Assembly: GCA_963793465.1 (NCBI GenBank)
Contig: CAWCAJ010000003.1
Span: forward strand, 186,001 to 250,000
Length of the DNA stretch: 64,000 nt
DNA from: CAJQPP01 sp963793465
GTDB lineage: Bacteria; Planctomycetota; Planctomycetia; Pirellulales; Pirellulaceae
Direction of reading: 5' to 3'
Part shown: piece after piece, positions 44,123 through 53,443 of the stretch
Position numbering within the stretch: position 1 is the stretch's first letter
Layout: every line of letters begins with the position of its first letter
The notes under the pieces: generated by a model
What the model was told of the DNA's origin: nothing
Database searches by the model: none
Seen by the model: only the letters and a program-made list of their open reading frames with translations
Translations under genes and position numbers: made by a program

Positions 44123-44428
44123 GAGGTGGCGTTATCGGCGGTGGCTTTGCGTTGAGCGTGTTGGCCAATCTGCCGAGCCAGAGGCGGACGCGGATTCCCC
44201 TGGCGGGCAAGTCGCCCTGTCGGGAGTTGACCCTGCACGTTTCCACACAGCAGGCATGCATAACCCCTAAATCCTTCGAAATCTCGCAAGAACCGCTGGG
44301 TGTCTGGCAACCCGTTCATTCAATTCTGGATCCTGACAAGCTAGAATCGAGCAACAACGGGCGGATGCCCGCGGGCTGGCAGCCCTGAACAAGACCTAAC
44401 ACCCTGAACTGCTGCGGAGTAATTCTCA
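44123..44428. other. Intergenic region before the BNR propeller gene
   Basis: No gene is seen. TAGAAT at 44342 is a good -10 candidate with only a weak -35 (TTCAAT at 44319). Two adjacent short hairpins (GGGC/GCCC and GGGCT/AGCCC) occur at 44359-44385 in the presumed leader. Confidence 0.4.
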
Positions 44429-47400
44429 ATGTTTCCATTCAGTCGCTGGCTGATCCCAGCCCTTTTGTGCGCTCTATTAACCATTTCGCCTGGCTACGCC
44501 CAGGACTCCGACGAAGCTCGGGACGAATCACCGGAAATCAACTCGGGCCTGGTTTCGGCCTTGAGTTTTCGCGGGATCGGGCCGGCATTCATGTCGGGAC
44601 GGATCGTTGATATCGCCGTGGATCCGGTGCACCGCAGCACCTGGTATGTGGCGGCGGCCTCCGGGGGCGTTTGGAAAACCGTGAATGCCGGGGTCACCTG
44701 GAGTCCTATCTTCGACAACTACGGTTCTCATTCCATTGGCTGTCTGGCTATTGATCCCCAGGATCGCTTTACGATCTGGGTAGGTACTGGCGAAAACAAC
44801 TCTCAACGCAGCGTGGGCTACGGAGATGGCCTGTACAAGTCCATCGATGGAGGTGCGTCATTCAAGAAAGTGGGACTGGATCACAGCGAACACATCGGCA
44901 TGATCGTGGTTCATCCGCAAGACAGCAACACCGTGTTTGTCGCAGCTCAGGGACCGCTGTGGCGATCCGGCGGCGATCGCGGATTGTACAAGACGACCGA
45001 TGGTGGCACGACCTGGAACAAGGTGCTGGACATCAGTGAAAACACCGGCATCAACGAAGTGCACATGGACCCGCAGAACCCGGAAATCATGTATGCCTCC
45101 AGCTATCAACGAAGACGTCATACCTGGGTGTTGATCGATGGTGGACCGGAATCGACGGTTTACAAATCCATCGACGGCGGAAACACCTGGAATCGCGCCG
45201 ATCGCGGACTGCCCGGCGGTGACAAAGGCAAGATCGGATTGGCCATTTCACCTCATAATTCCGAAGTCTTGTATGCCGTTGTGGAAGCTGCCGGAAATCA
45301 GAGTGGTTTTTATCGCAGTAGCAACCGGGGAGCCACCTGGCGTCGCATGGGCAGCTACGTTTCCTCCAGCCCTCAGTACTACAACGAAATCGTGGCCTGC
45401 CCGCATAAGTTTGATCGGATCTATTCTTTAGACACCTATCTGCAGGTCAGTGAAGATGGCGGCGCAAATTTCTCCGCGGCCGGGGAAGCTGACAAGCACG
45501 TAGACAATCACGCCCTGGTGATCGACCCGCAGGACCCTGATCACTTGATTGTGGGCTGTGATGGCGGGGTGTATGAAACCTGGGACCGTTGCCAAACCTA
45601 CGATTTCAAATCCAATTTGCCACTGACCCAGTTCTACAAGGTCGCGGTATCCAACGACAAACCATTCTATTTTGTGTATGGGGGCACCCAGGACAACGCC
45701 ACCCAGGGAGGTCCATCGCGTACCACCAATGTGCACGGGATTCGTAACAGCGATTGGTTCGTGACTGTCTTTGGTGACGGTTTTGATCCGGCCGTGGATC
45801 CGGATGATCCCGATACCGTCTATTCCCAGTGGCAGTATGGCGGATTGGTTCGCTACAACCGGAAAACCGACTTAAACGTGGATATCAAACCCCAGGAAGC
45901 CAAAGGGGGACCGGCGTTGCGCTGGAATTGGGATTCCGCGCTGTTGATCTCACCCCACAACTCGAAACGTATTTACTACGGGTCGCAGATCCTGTTTCAG
46001 AGCGACGACCGAGGAGACAATTGGCGTGCCATCAGTGGCGACCTCTCGCGGAACCTCGATCGCAACAAACTGAAAGTGATGGGGCGGGTGTGGGGCGTCG
46101 ATGCTGTGGCCAAGAACGCTTCGACGTCGCTGTATGGAACCATTGTTTCCGTCAGCGAGTCTCCCCAGGTGGAAGGTTTGATTTATGTCGGTACGGACGA
46201 CGGCATGGTTTCCATCACTGAAGATGGCGGAGAAAACTGGACCCAAGTCGGTAAATTTGAGGGCCTGGACGTTCCTGAATTTGGTTACATCAACGACATC
46301 GAAGCCGACCTGCACGATGAAAACACGGTTTACGTGGCTGTCAACAATCATAAGCGGGGTGACTTCCGACCCTATATCGTGAAGTCCACTGACCGCGGCC
46401 AGACCTGGACGGAAATCACCGGCAACCTGCCGGAACGCGGTAGCGTGTACACCCTGAAACAGGACCACGTGAATCCGCAGCTGCTGTTTTGCGGCACCGA
46501 GTTTGGCTGTTTCTTTACCATCGACGGCGGCAAGAAATGGGTCCAGCTCTCTGCCGGTTTACCCAACATCGCCATTCGCGATATTGAAATCCAGACCCGG
46601 GAAAACGACCTGGTGCTGGCTTCCTTCGGCCGGGGATTCTTCATTCTGGATGACTATTCCCCGTTACGAGAAATTTCCGCCGAAACCGGCAAGGAAAACA
46701 AGATCTTTCCCATCAAGAAGGGTCTGATGTACTCGCAATCCGCACCGTTGGCGGGGGGCGGTCGAGCATTTCAGGGGGCCAACTTTTACACAGCACCCAA
46801 CCCGCCTTTTGGAGTCACAATTACCTATCACCTGAAAGACTCGCTGAAAACAAAAAGCGCTGAGCGTAAGGAAAAGGACGCTCAGAACAAACGGGCCGGC
46901 AAGGATGTCAACTACCCCAGTTGGGAAGATCTGAAAGCCGAAGACCGTGAGATCGCGCCTGCCGTCTGGCTGACCATTCGAGACAGCGAGGGCAACGTGG
47001 TGCGTCGCTTGACCGCCAGCACCTCGAAAGGCATGCGTCGTACAACTTGGGATTTCCGGCACGCCGGTGTGACCGGACGACGTGGAGGCGGTGGCGGACC
47101 CTTGGCCGTTCCCGGCACCTACACGGTCGATATCAGCCAGATGGTCGACGGCGAAGTAACCGAGCTGGTCCCGGCTACGGAGTTTGAAATCGAGCCCCTG
47201 GGATTCGAGGGCTTTGAAGAACCGGATCGCCAAGCGATTATCGAGTTCACCCGGCAGGCCAACAAACTGGCTCAAGCGGTTAACGCCGCCAGCACCCTGG
47301 CCAACGAAGCCGAAGAACAACTGGATGCCATGGAAAATGTCATTCAGGCCACCCCCAACCTGGAGCTCACCCTGTTGAATGAGGTGCGCGAGGTCAAAAC

Positions 47401-47698
47401 CAGGTTGATGGACGTGATGGAGAAATTCAACGGCGATCCCACCAAGACCCGTCGCAACGAATCGGACTACCCCGGATTCGCCGGGCGAGTTCGAACCATG
47501 ATGTTCGGGGCCATGGCCTCCTACGAAGGTCCCACGGGAACCCATCGCAACCAGTATGAAGTTGTCGACGAGGAATTCTCGGAAGCTCTGGAATCACTGC
47601 GGGAAATCCTGGAAACCGCTATCCCGGGTTTGCAGGACAAACTCGATTCCGCGGGTGCTCCTTGGACACCCGGTCGGAAGATCCCCGACTGGAAGTAA
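44429..47698 (+). CDS. Secreted BNR/Asp-box (sortilin-type) beta-propeller protein
   Basis: The protein has 1089 residues with a signal peptide (LIPALLCALLTISPGYAQ). Residues ~40-760 contain many Asp-box repeats, including SIDGGASF, TTDGGTTW, SIDGGNTW, SNRGATW, SEDGGANF, TEDGGENW, STDRGQTW and TIDGGKKW. These mark a propeller of the VPS10/sialidase kind. Residues ~800-960 contain a charged segment and a beta domain (RDSEGNVVRRLTASTSKGMR). The C-terminal ~130 residues are helical. Sialidase catalytic residues cannot be identified, and members of this planctomycete family are annotated as WD40/YVTN/BNR-like or glycosyl hydrolase without demonstrated activity. A strong terminator follows at 47731. 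Confidence 0.87.
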   Translation: MFPFSRWLIPALLCALLTISPGYAQDSDEARDESPEINSGLVSALSFRGIGPAFMSGRIVDIAVDPVHRSTWYVAAASGGVWKTVNAGVTWSPIFDNYGSHSIGCLAIDPQDRFTIWVGTGENNSQRSVGYGDGLYKSIDGGASFKKVGLDHSEHIGMIVVHPQDSNTVFVAAQGPLWRSGGDRGLYKTTDGGTTWNKVLDISENTGINEVHMDPQNPEIMYASSYQRRRHTWVLIDGGPESTVYKSIDGGNTWNRADRGLPGGDKGKIGLAISPHNSEVLYAVVEAAGNQSGFYRSSNRGATWRRMGSYVSSSPQYYNEIVACPHKFDRIYSLDTYLQVSEDGGANFSAAGEADKHVDNHALVIDPQDPDHLIVGCDGGVYETWDRCQTYDFKSNLPLTQFYKVAVSNDKPFYFVYGGTQDNATQGGPSRTTNVHGIRNSDWFVTVFGDGFDPAVDPDDPDTVYSQWQYGGLVRYNRKTDLNVDIKPQEAKGGPALRWNWDSALLISPHNSKRIYYGSQILFQSDDRGDNWRAISGDLSRNLDRNKLKVMGRVWGVDAVAKNASTSLYGTIVSVSESPQVEGLIYVGTDDGMVSITEDGGENWTQVGKFEGLDVPEFGYINDIEADLHDENTVYVAVNNHKRGDFRPYIVKSTDRGQTWTEITGNLPERGSVYTLKQDHVNPQLLFCGTEFGCFFTIDGGKKWVQLSAGLPNIAIRDIEIQTRENDLVLASFGRGFFILDDYSPLREISAETGKENKIFPIKKGLMYSQSAPLAGGGRAFQGANFYTAPNPPFGVTITYHLKDSLKTKSAERKEKDAQNKRAGKDVNYPSWEDLKAEDREIAPAVWLTIRDSEGNVVRRLTASTSKGMRRTTWDFRHAGVTGRRGGGGGPLAVPGTYTVDISQMVDGEVTELVPATEFEIEPLGFEGFEEPDRQAIIEFTRQANKLAQAVNAASTLANEAEEQLDAMENVIQATPNLELTLLNEVREVKTRLMDVMEKFNGDPTKTRRNESDYPGFAGRVRTMMFGAMASYEGPTGTHRNQYEVVDEEFSEALESLREILETAIPGLQDKLDSAGAPWTPGRKIPDWK

Positions 47699-47730
47699 CA
47701 GCGGCCAAATCTGGACGTGAAAATCTGCAG

Positions 47731-47761
47731 ACCGGCTCTTTTCAAAGAGCCGGTTTTTTTT
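47731..47761 (+). terminator. Intrinsic terminator
   Basis: A perfect 10-bp stem ACCGGCTCTT/AAGAGCCGGT with loop TTCA is followed by a run of T. It lies 33 bp after the BNR propeller gene. Confidence 0.92.
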
Positions 47762-47867
47762 GAGCTGCGGCCGGCGGAAAGACACCACCGGTTGCCAAGG
47801 GGCCACGATTCCGCTTGACCTGAATGCCGACGGAGTTGGCGTGCGGCTGTTTTGGATGAACCCAGCG

Positions 47868-47944
47868 TTTCGTGGTCGCTTATTTCCCGTGGTCGCTTAT
47901 TTCGTGGTCGCTTATTTCGTGGTCGCTTATTTCGTGGTCGCTTA
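47868..47944 (+). repeat. 15-nt tandem array upstream of the ion channel gene
   Basis: TTTCGTGGTCGCTTA is repeated at 47868, 47900, 47915 and 47930, with a 17-nt variant (extra CC) at 47883. It lies in the 351-bp gap between the BNR gene and the channel gene, which otherwise holds only the terminator. In one frame it would encode a Tyr-Phe-Val-Val-Ala repeat, but no ribosome-binding site supports a gene. Confidence 0.95.
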
Positions 47945-48049
47945 GTCACCCGGTATGATTGGGTCCCGGGACTCGGCAAGCGGAGTGCCGCAGACACGAT
48001 CACTACACAGTGAATACACAACCGATGAACTTGTGGAGGCTTCCGCCCG

Positions 48050-48523
48050 ATGGTCACTCTATTGCTGGTTTCTGCGGGTCTGGTTGTCGTATCCGTGATT
48101 TTCCATGGTCTGGCTTTGCAGTTATTTACGTTTCGCTTTTTTCGCAAGGAGCGGATCGGTTTTTCCCGTATCAGCCTGTTCATCTTTTGCGTGGTCCTGG
48201 CTCACTTGCTGGAAATCTTCCTGTTTACGCTGGCATATGCATTGTTGGTGGTTCATCCCGATTTTGGCTCACTTGCCGGCGTGGAGCATCCAACCTGGGG
48301 CGACCTCTACTACTTTTCAGCAGTGACTTACACAACGACCGGCTACGGCGATCTGACGCCCGTAGGCAACTTGAGGTTGCTGGCGACCGTCGAAGCCTTG
48401 ACCGGCATGGTGATGATCGCCTGGACCGCTTCCCTGGCATTCCTGGTGATGCGGAAGTACTGGGAATCTCAGAACCTGTTCGGTAAGCAGGACGCCAGCC
48501 CAACATCGCTCGAAAAACCCTGA
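48050..48523 (+). CDS. Two-helix potassium channel
   Basis: This is a 157-residue membrane protein. It has hydrophobic segments near residues 1-25, 40-75 and 105-135. The pore loop contains TYTTTGYGDLTPVGNL, with the K+ selectivity filter TTGYGD. The C-terminus is a short cytoplasmic tail without an RCK or cyclic-nucleotide domain. It belongs to the ion_trans_2 family and presumably forms a tetrameric K+ channel. No operon partner is evident. Confidence 0.9.
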   Translation: MVTLLLVSAGLVVVSVIFHGLALQLFTFRFFRKERIGFSRISLFIFCVVLAHLLEIFLFTLAYALLVVHPDFGSLAGVEHPTWGDLYYFSAVTYTTTGYGDLTPVGNLRLLATVEALTGMVMIAWTASLAFLVMRKYWESQNLFGKQDASPTSLEKP

Positions 48524-48597
48524 ACCGCGATTCGTTTCCGCGTCGCCTGATCGCGTCACACCGGAATCTGATTGACCGGTCCTTAACCCGGGACCGA

Positions 48598-51500
48598 TCA
48601 AACCCTGTCCCCGGTTTCATCCCCGGATTCCGGGGTGTTGTCAGATTCTGAAGCGGTGTGGGCTGGTCCATCTTCGTTCGTTACGTCGCTGGTTTGCTGG
48701 TCGTGTGCTTCTGTCTGGGCCGGTGTTGTCATGTGCGGGGAATCGCCGGGGAATTCCTTCAACTGCCGGGACTGACCCAGTTCCCCCAACCAGCGAAAAA
48801 CGACAAAGAAGGTCGGCACGAACAACAGAGAAAAGACGGTGGCCGCCACCATTCCGCCCACGACTGCGTTACCCACGGCCTGGCGACTGGCCGCTCCGGC
48901 CCCGGCAGCAATCAGCAGGGGCAGGAACCCGAGTATGGAGGAGAAGGCCGTCATCAGGATTGCGCGAAAACGCAGCCTGGCCGCCGTTGTCGCTGCTTCG
49001 CGGATGGACAGGCCGGCGCGTCGTTGTTCGCTGGCAAACTCCACAATCAAAATGGCATTTTTGCTGGCCAGGGCGACCAGCAGCACAATTCCAATTTGCG
49101 TGTAGGTGTTGTTGTCTGCTCCCCGCAACATCAACGCGGACACCACACCCAGTACGGCCAAGGGGACCACGGCGATCACGGCGGCAGGCATGGTCCAACT
49201 TTCGTACTGGGCAGCCAATACCAGGAAAACAAACAGAATGGCCAACACAAAAATGATGGTCTGGTTACCGGCGTTCTTTTCCTGGAAGGACATCCCGGTC
49301 CAGTCGAAGCTGAATGCGTTGGGCAGCGACTCGTCAGCCAGATACTCCATGATGTCGAGTGCCTGTCCGGAACTGGTACCGGGTGCGGCCGAACCATTGA
49401 CGGAGGCACTGGGATAGGTCTGATATCTGCGAATCACGGCAGGACCAAAATCCTCCCGGATATCAATCAGGGATCCCATCGGAATCGCCTCGCCACTGCG
49501 ATTTCGCACCTCCAGATCGAGGATGTCGTCCGTATTGGCACGAAACTGGGAGTCCGCCTGTACGCGAACCTGGTAGGTACGCCCATTGTAGTTGAAGTCG
49601 TTGACATAAGCGGAACCCAGGTAGGCTTGCAGCGTGGAGAACAGGGCACTCAGGGGAACATCCTTGGCCTTCACCTGAACCCGGTCCACATCCACGAACA
49701 ACTGCGGCGTATTGGCGCGGAAAGTAGTATTCAGGGCTTGCAATCCCGGCTGGCCACGACCCTCTTCGACTATATTCTGGGCGGCGTTTTGCAAGGCGTC
49801 GTAACCGGCATTGCCCACATCCTTGATTTCCATCTGGAAACCGCCGGCGTTCCCCAACCCGTCGATGGGAGGGGGTGTAAAAGCGAACACCGTCGCTTCC
49901 TGGATCGCGGCGAATTCGCTGCCCATTCTCTGCAAAATGGCCTCCTGGCTGAGCGCTGCCGATTTGCGTTCTTCCCAGGGTTCGAAAATCACGGCCAGGA
50001 AACCGACGTTGGATGCGGCACTGCCGCTCAACAGCGAATAGCCAGTCACCGATACAAAGTCGGCCACGCCATCGGTGGCAGCACAGATTTCATCCAGCCG
50101 CTTCATGACCTCGACGGTACGTTGTTTGGAGGCCGCATCGGGCAGTTGCAAATCGACAAAGGCATAGCCCTGGTCTTCCGTGGGTACGAAACCCGTTGGC
50201 AAACGACCAAAGGCCCAGCCTGTCAAAGCCACCAACCCCGCGAAGATCAGCAACATGACGGGCACCACACGCACCGTGCCACGAATCAAACCCGCATAGC
50301 CTCCGGTCATGGCCTCGAAGACCCGGTTGAACCAGCGGAAGAAAAAGAAACTGGACTCCTGCTGGTCCCGCAGCACGATCCCGCACAGGGCAGGACTGAG
50401 CGTCAGTGCGTTGACGGTACTGATCAACACGGCGGCGGAAATGGTCAGCGCGAACTGCTTGAATAACTGACCGGTGATGCCTCCCATGAAGGCGGTTGGC
50501 ACGAACACGGCCAATAGCACGAGCGTCGTGGCAATCACGGGCCCCGTAATCTCGTCCATGGCCCGCATGGCGGCCTGTTTGGGTTGCAGGCCCTCGGCGA
50601 TGTAACGCGACGTGTTCTCCACCACCACGATGGCGTCGTCAACAACGATACCGATCGCCAGGACGATTCCGAACAACGACAACATGTTCAGGGAAAAACC
50701 CATCAGCGACATCAGCGCAAAGGTGCCGATCAAAGATACCGGGATCGCCACGACGGGTACGATGGTGGCCCGCCAATCCTGCAGAAAGATAAAAATCACC
50801 AGGACAACCAGGATCACGGCCACAATGATCGTGGAATACACTTCCTGAATCGAAGCTTCAACGAAGCGGGTGGTGTCAAAGGGGATCTCGTACTTCAGCC
50901 CCTGGGGCCAGTCTCCGGCCTGCGATTGTTTGTCCAGGCTTTGACGAACCTGTCGCGCCACTTCCAGGGCATTGGCTCCCGGCAGTTGGTACACGGCCAC
51001 TGTGGCGCTGGGACTCTGATTGTATCGTGAGGAGAGCGTATAGTCTTTGGCGCCCAGTTCCACGCCACGGCGTTCCCGGCCATCCACGACGCGGGTATCC
51101 GCCACCACATCCTTGACCTGAATCCTGCGACTCTCATCTCCAGTTCGGATGATGATGTCTTCGAATTGCTGCACATCGTTCAAGCGTCCCAAAGCGTTGA
51201 TCGTGAGCTGGAAATTGGTACCGGCAGGGGCCGGAGGTGCGCCAATCTGTCCAGCGGCTACCTGCACATTCTGTTCCCGGATGGCATTCACGACATCTTC
51301 TGTTGTCAGGTTGCGGGATTTGAGTTTCAGCGGGTCCAGCCAGATCCGCATACTGTAGTCCCCCGCTCCGAACACCCGCACGGAACCCACACCGTTGATG
51401 CGACTGAGTTCATCCTTGACTTTCAGGGCATAGTTGGACAGAAACAACTCGTCCATGCCGGGGGTTGCGGAGGTGAAGTTGACCATCTGCAGGATTTGCG

Positions 51501-51900
51501 TGGACTGTTTGTTCGTGGTAACCCCCTGGCGTCGAACTTCTTCCGGAAGCTTGGGGGTGGCGATGGCCACGCGGTTCTGCACCAGCACGGCCGCCATGTC
51601 CATATCCGTGCCCAGTTTGAATGTGATCTGCAGAGTGTAGGAACCGTCGTTGGAACTGGTGGACGACATGTACAACATGTCCTCCACACCGTTGACCTCC
51701 TGCTCGATTGCCGTAGCCACCGTATCCGCTATCACCTGGGCATTGGCGCCGGGATAAATGGCACTGACTTGCACCGTCGGTGGAGACACTTGGGGAAATT
51801 TCGCGACGGGCAAGGTCGTGAAGGAAGCCACGCCTGCCAGCACGATGATGATCGAAATGACGGATGCAAAGATGGGTCGGTTGATAAAGAATCGCGACAT
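48598..51900 (-). CDS. RND multidrug efflux permease (AcrB/HAE-1 family)
   Basis: The protein has 1100 residues, typical for HAE-1 permeases, plus an extra acidic tail of about 50 residues. It begins MSRFFINRPIFASVISIIIV, and has twelve transmembrane segments in two homologous halves with large periplasmic loops. The proton relay in TM4 is GIVVDDAIVVVEN, with the Asp-Asp pair. GFVPTEDQGYAFVDLQLPDA opens the second half's loop. It exports hydrophobic compounds using the proton gradient. The membrane fusion protein is encoded just upstream (62-bp gap) in the same operon; no outer-membrane TolC-like gene is next to it. Confidence 0.95.
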   Translation of the reverse strand: MSRFFINRPIFASVISIIIVLAGVASFTTLPVAKFPQVSPPTVQVSAIYPGANAQVIADTVATAIEQEVNGVEDMLYMSSTSSNDGSYTLQITFKLGTDMDMAAVLVQNRVAIATPKLPEEVRRQGVTTNKQSTQILQMVNFTSATPGMDELFLSNYALKVKDELSRINGVGSVRVFGAGDYSMRIWLDPLKLKSRNLTTEDVVNAIREQNVQVAAGQIGAPPAPAGTNFQLTINALGRLNDVQQFEDIIIRTGDESRRIQVKDVVADTRVVDGRERRGVELGAKDYTLSSRYNQSPSATVAVYQLPGANALEVARQVRQSLDKQSQAGDWPQGLKYEIPFDTTRFVEASIQEVYSTIIVAVILVVLVIFIFLQDWRATIVPVVAIPVSLIGTFALMSLMGFSLNMLSLFGIVLAIGIVVDDAIVVVENTSRYIAEGLQPKQAAMRAMDEITGPVIATTLVLLAVFVPTAFMGGITGQLFKQFALTISAAVLISTVNALTLSPALCGIVLRDQQESSFFFFRWFNRVFEAMTGGYAGLIRGTVRVVPVMLLIFAGLVALTGWAFGRLPTGFVPTEDQGYAFVDLQLPDAASKQRTVEVMKRLDEICAATDGVADFVSVTGYSLLSGSAASNVGFLAVIFEPWEERKSAALSQEAILQRMGSEFAAIQEATVFAFTPPPIDGLGNAGGFQMEIKDVGNAGYDALQNAAQNIVEEGRGQPGLQALNTTFRANTPQLFVDVDRVQVKAKDVPLSALFSTLQAYLGSAYVNDFNYNGRTYQVRVQADSQFRANTDDILDLEVRNRSGEAIPMGSLIDIREDFGPAVIRRYQTYPSASVNGSAAPGTSSGQALDIMEYLADESLPNAFSFDWTGMSFQEKNAGNQTIIFVLAILFVFLVLAAQYESWTMPAAVIAVVPLAVLGVVSALMLRGADNNTYTQIGIVLLVALASKNAILIVEFASEQRRAGLSIREAATTAARLRFRAILMTAFSSILGFLPLLIAAGAGAASRQAVGNAVVGGMVAATVFSLLFVPTFFVVFRWLGELGQSRQLKEFPGDSPHMTTPAQTEAHDQQTSDVTNEDGPAHTASESDNTPESGDETGDRV

Positions 51901-51962
51901 GTGCAGGGATGAATCTCTGGATAAATTTGGAAATGGGATCGGCGCAGCGGATGCCAGGTCAG

Positions 51963-53207
51963 CTAACCGGGGTCGACTTCCACTCCCGGTTGAACCCGCT
52001 GGATCCCATCCACAATCACCTCATCGGAGGGCTCAATCCCGGACTCAATCACCAGCATGTCCTGATACTTGGCGCCCACAACCACATTACGGCGAATCGC
52101 CTTGTTATCCTGATCCACGAGATACACGAATGTCCCCGCCGGATCGCGACTGACGGCGCGTTCGGGTATCAACCTGGCATCTTCGTAGGTGTCAATTTGC
52201 ACCCGGACTCGCACGAACAATCCAGGTAGCAGCATCTTGTCGGGATCGTCGTTGTCAAAGATGGCCCGCAATTGCAACGTGCCAGTATCTTGGTCAACGC
52301 GGGGACCGACGTAATCGAGAAAGCCTTCAAACAGGAAGTCGGGATCGCCACTGCGTTTCAACGAGACCGGGATCGTGTTGGGTTTGACTTTGCGTTGGGC
52401 GCCGGCCTGTCGATCGAGATTCAGCAAAAATCGCTCACTGATATTGAAATTGGCCCAGATGGGATTGTTGCGTGTGATTTCGATCAGTTCGGTACCGTTT
52501 TCGACCATGTTCCCCTGTTTCACAAGGGGCTGAGTGATGCGACCGTCGATGGGAGCGACCACATCGGTCCAGTCCAGGTTCAACTGGGCTTGCTCCAAAT
52601 CTGCGTTCGCTTTTTCCAATGCTGCCTCGGCCGTGTTCACGTCGGCCTCGGCCAGCGTTTTAGCGGCCAGCGAACCCTCACCGGCAGCAGTCGCGGTATC
52701 CAGATTGGCTCTGGCCGAGTCCCATTCGCTTTGCGAAATCGCTTTCTGTTTCAGCAGACTGTCCAGTCGCTTGAATTCTGCCTGGGCAACCTTGATCGCG
52801 GCGTCGGTTGCGGTAATTCGGGCCTGGGCGACATCCACAGCGGCTTCCGCCGAGCGTTTGTCGGCCTTGGCCGCTGCCACCAGAGCTTTGGCGGAGTTCA
52901 GGGCGGCAATATATTCCTTTTTTTCAATCACGAACAGTACGGTGCCCTTGGTCACGTCCTCGGAGGCCTGGGGCACTTCCGTGAGCAGGCCCCGCACCCG
53001 TGCTTTTACCATGGCTTGGTCCACCGACTCGGTCTCGCCATTCTCTTCCAGGTAGATGGGGACCGATTGAACCAAGGGTTTTTGGACCGTTACCCGGCGG
53101 GGCGGCATGGTCTGGAATGCGGACGGCTGGTCACAGCCAGGACCGACAACCCCAACGGCTGCCAGCGTGATGGCCAGCGTCTTGCAGAAGCCTGGGAACC
53201 TGCGCAT
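51963..53207 (-). CDS. RND efflux periplasmic adaptor (membrane fusion protein)
   Basis: The 414-residue protein starts with a signal or lipoprotein-like segment (TLAITLAAVGVVGPGC, Cys25). A beta-barrel and lipoyl part follow (VPIYLEENGETESVDQAMVK, EVPQASEDVTKGTVLFVIEK). A long alpha-helical hairpin rich in Ala, Lys and Glu spans about residues 100-215. The second lipoyl half is DWTDVVAPIDGRITQPLVKQ. It bridges the AcrB-like permease encoded downstream to an outer-membrane channel. The start at 53207 has GGGAAG upstream. Just before it, 15-nt repeats form a short upstream reading frame (53221-53268). Confidence 0.93.
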   Translation of the reverse strand: MRRFPGFCKTLAITLAAVGVVGPGCDQPSAFQTMPPRRVTVQKPLVQSVPIYLEENGETESVDQAMVKARVRGLLTEVPQASEDVTKGTVLFVIEKKEYIAALNSAKALVAAAKADKRSAEAAVDVAQARITATDAAIKVAQAEFKRLDSLLKQKAISQSEWDSARANLDTATAAGEGSLAAKTLAEADVNTAEAALEKANADLEQAQLNLDWTDVVAPIDGRITQPLVKQGNMVENGTELIEITRNNPIWANFNISERFLLNLDRQAGAQRKVKPNTIPVSLKRSGDPDFLFEGFLDYVGPRVDQDTGTLQLRAIFDNDDPDKMLLPGLFVRVRVQIDTYEDARLIPERAVSRDPAGTFVYLVDQDNKAIRRNVVVGAKYQDMLVIESGIEPSDEVIVDGIQRVQPGVEVDPG

Positions 53208-53220
53208 GGATGTCTTCCCT

Positions 53221-53268
53221 TTATATAAGCGGCATTTTTGTAAGCGGCATTTTTGTTGCAAGCGGCAT
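53221..53268 (-). CDS. Possible 15-residue upstream peptide made of tandem repeats
   Basis: A short frame starts at ATG 53268 and reads MPLATKMPLTKMPLI-stop, ending 13 bp before the adaptor gene's start. It consists of two exact and one diverged copies of a 15-nt unit (CAAAAATGCCGCTTA on this strand, 53226-53268), so all three internal ATGs are in frame. No strong Shine-Dalgarno precedes it. It could be a leader peptide that affects translation of the efflux operon, or merely a by-product of the duplication. Confidence 0.3.
   Translation of the reverse strand: MPLATKMPLTKMPLI
53226..53268. repeat. 15-nt tandem repeat upstream of the efflux operon
   Basis: TAAGCGGCATTTTTG is present at 53226 and 53241; a diverged third copy (TTGCAAGCGGCAT) starts at 53256. 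Confidence 0.9.
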
Positions 53269-53443
53269 GTTCGTAGATCCGGACCCCGATTCTAATCAAT
53301 ACGATGCCAAGTTGCAGGGTTCCTGGACCCGGGGGCTGGATTCCTGGAGTTATTCCATCAAGCTTTGGAAGCAGGAGCAGCGCTCGGCTCCCGTCCCTGT
53401 TGAATAACTGCAAGTGTGACTCACCAGCCCGGCGAACATTAAC

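Noticed and set aside
47868..47944. Tandem array considered as a CRISPR
   Set aside because: Units are 15 nt, contiguous and without spacers; no cas genes nearby.
48658..50466. Long plus-strand open frame (602 codons) opposite the RND permease
   Set aside because: It is antisense to a gene with full family similarity, is rich in His, Gly and Gln as expected for a mirror frame in GC-rich DNA, and has no motif.
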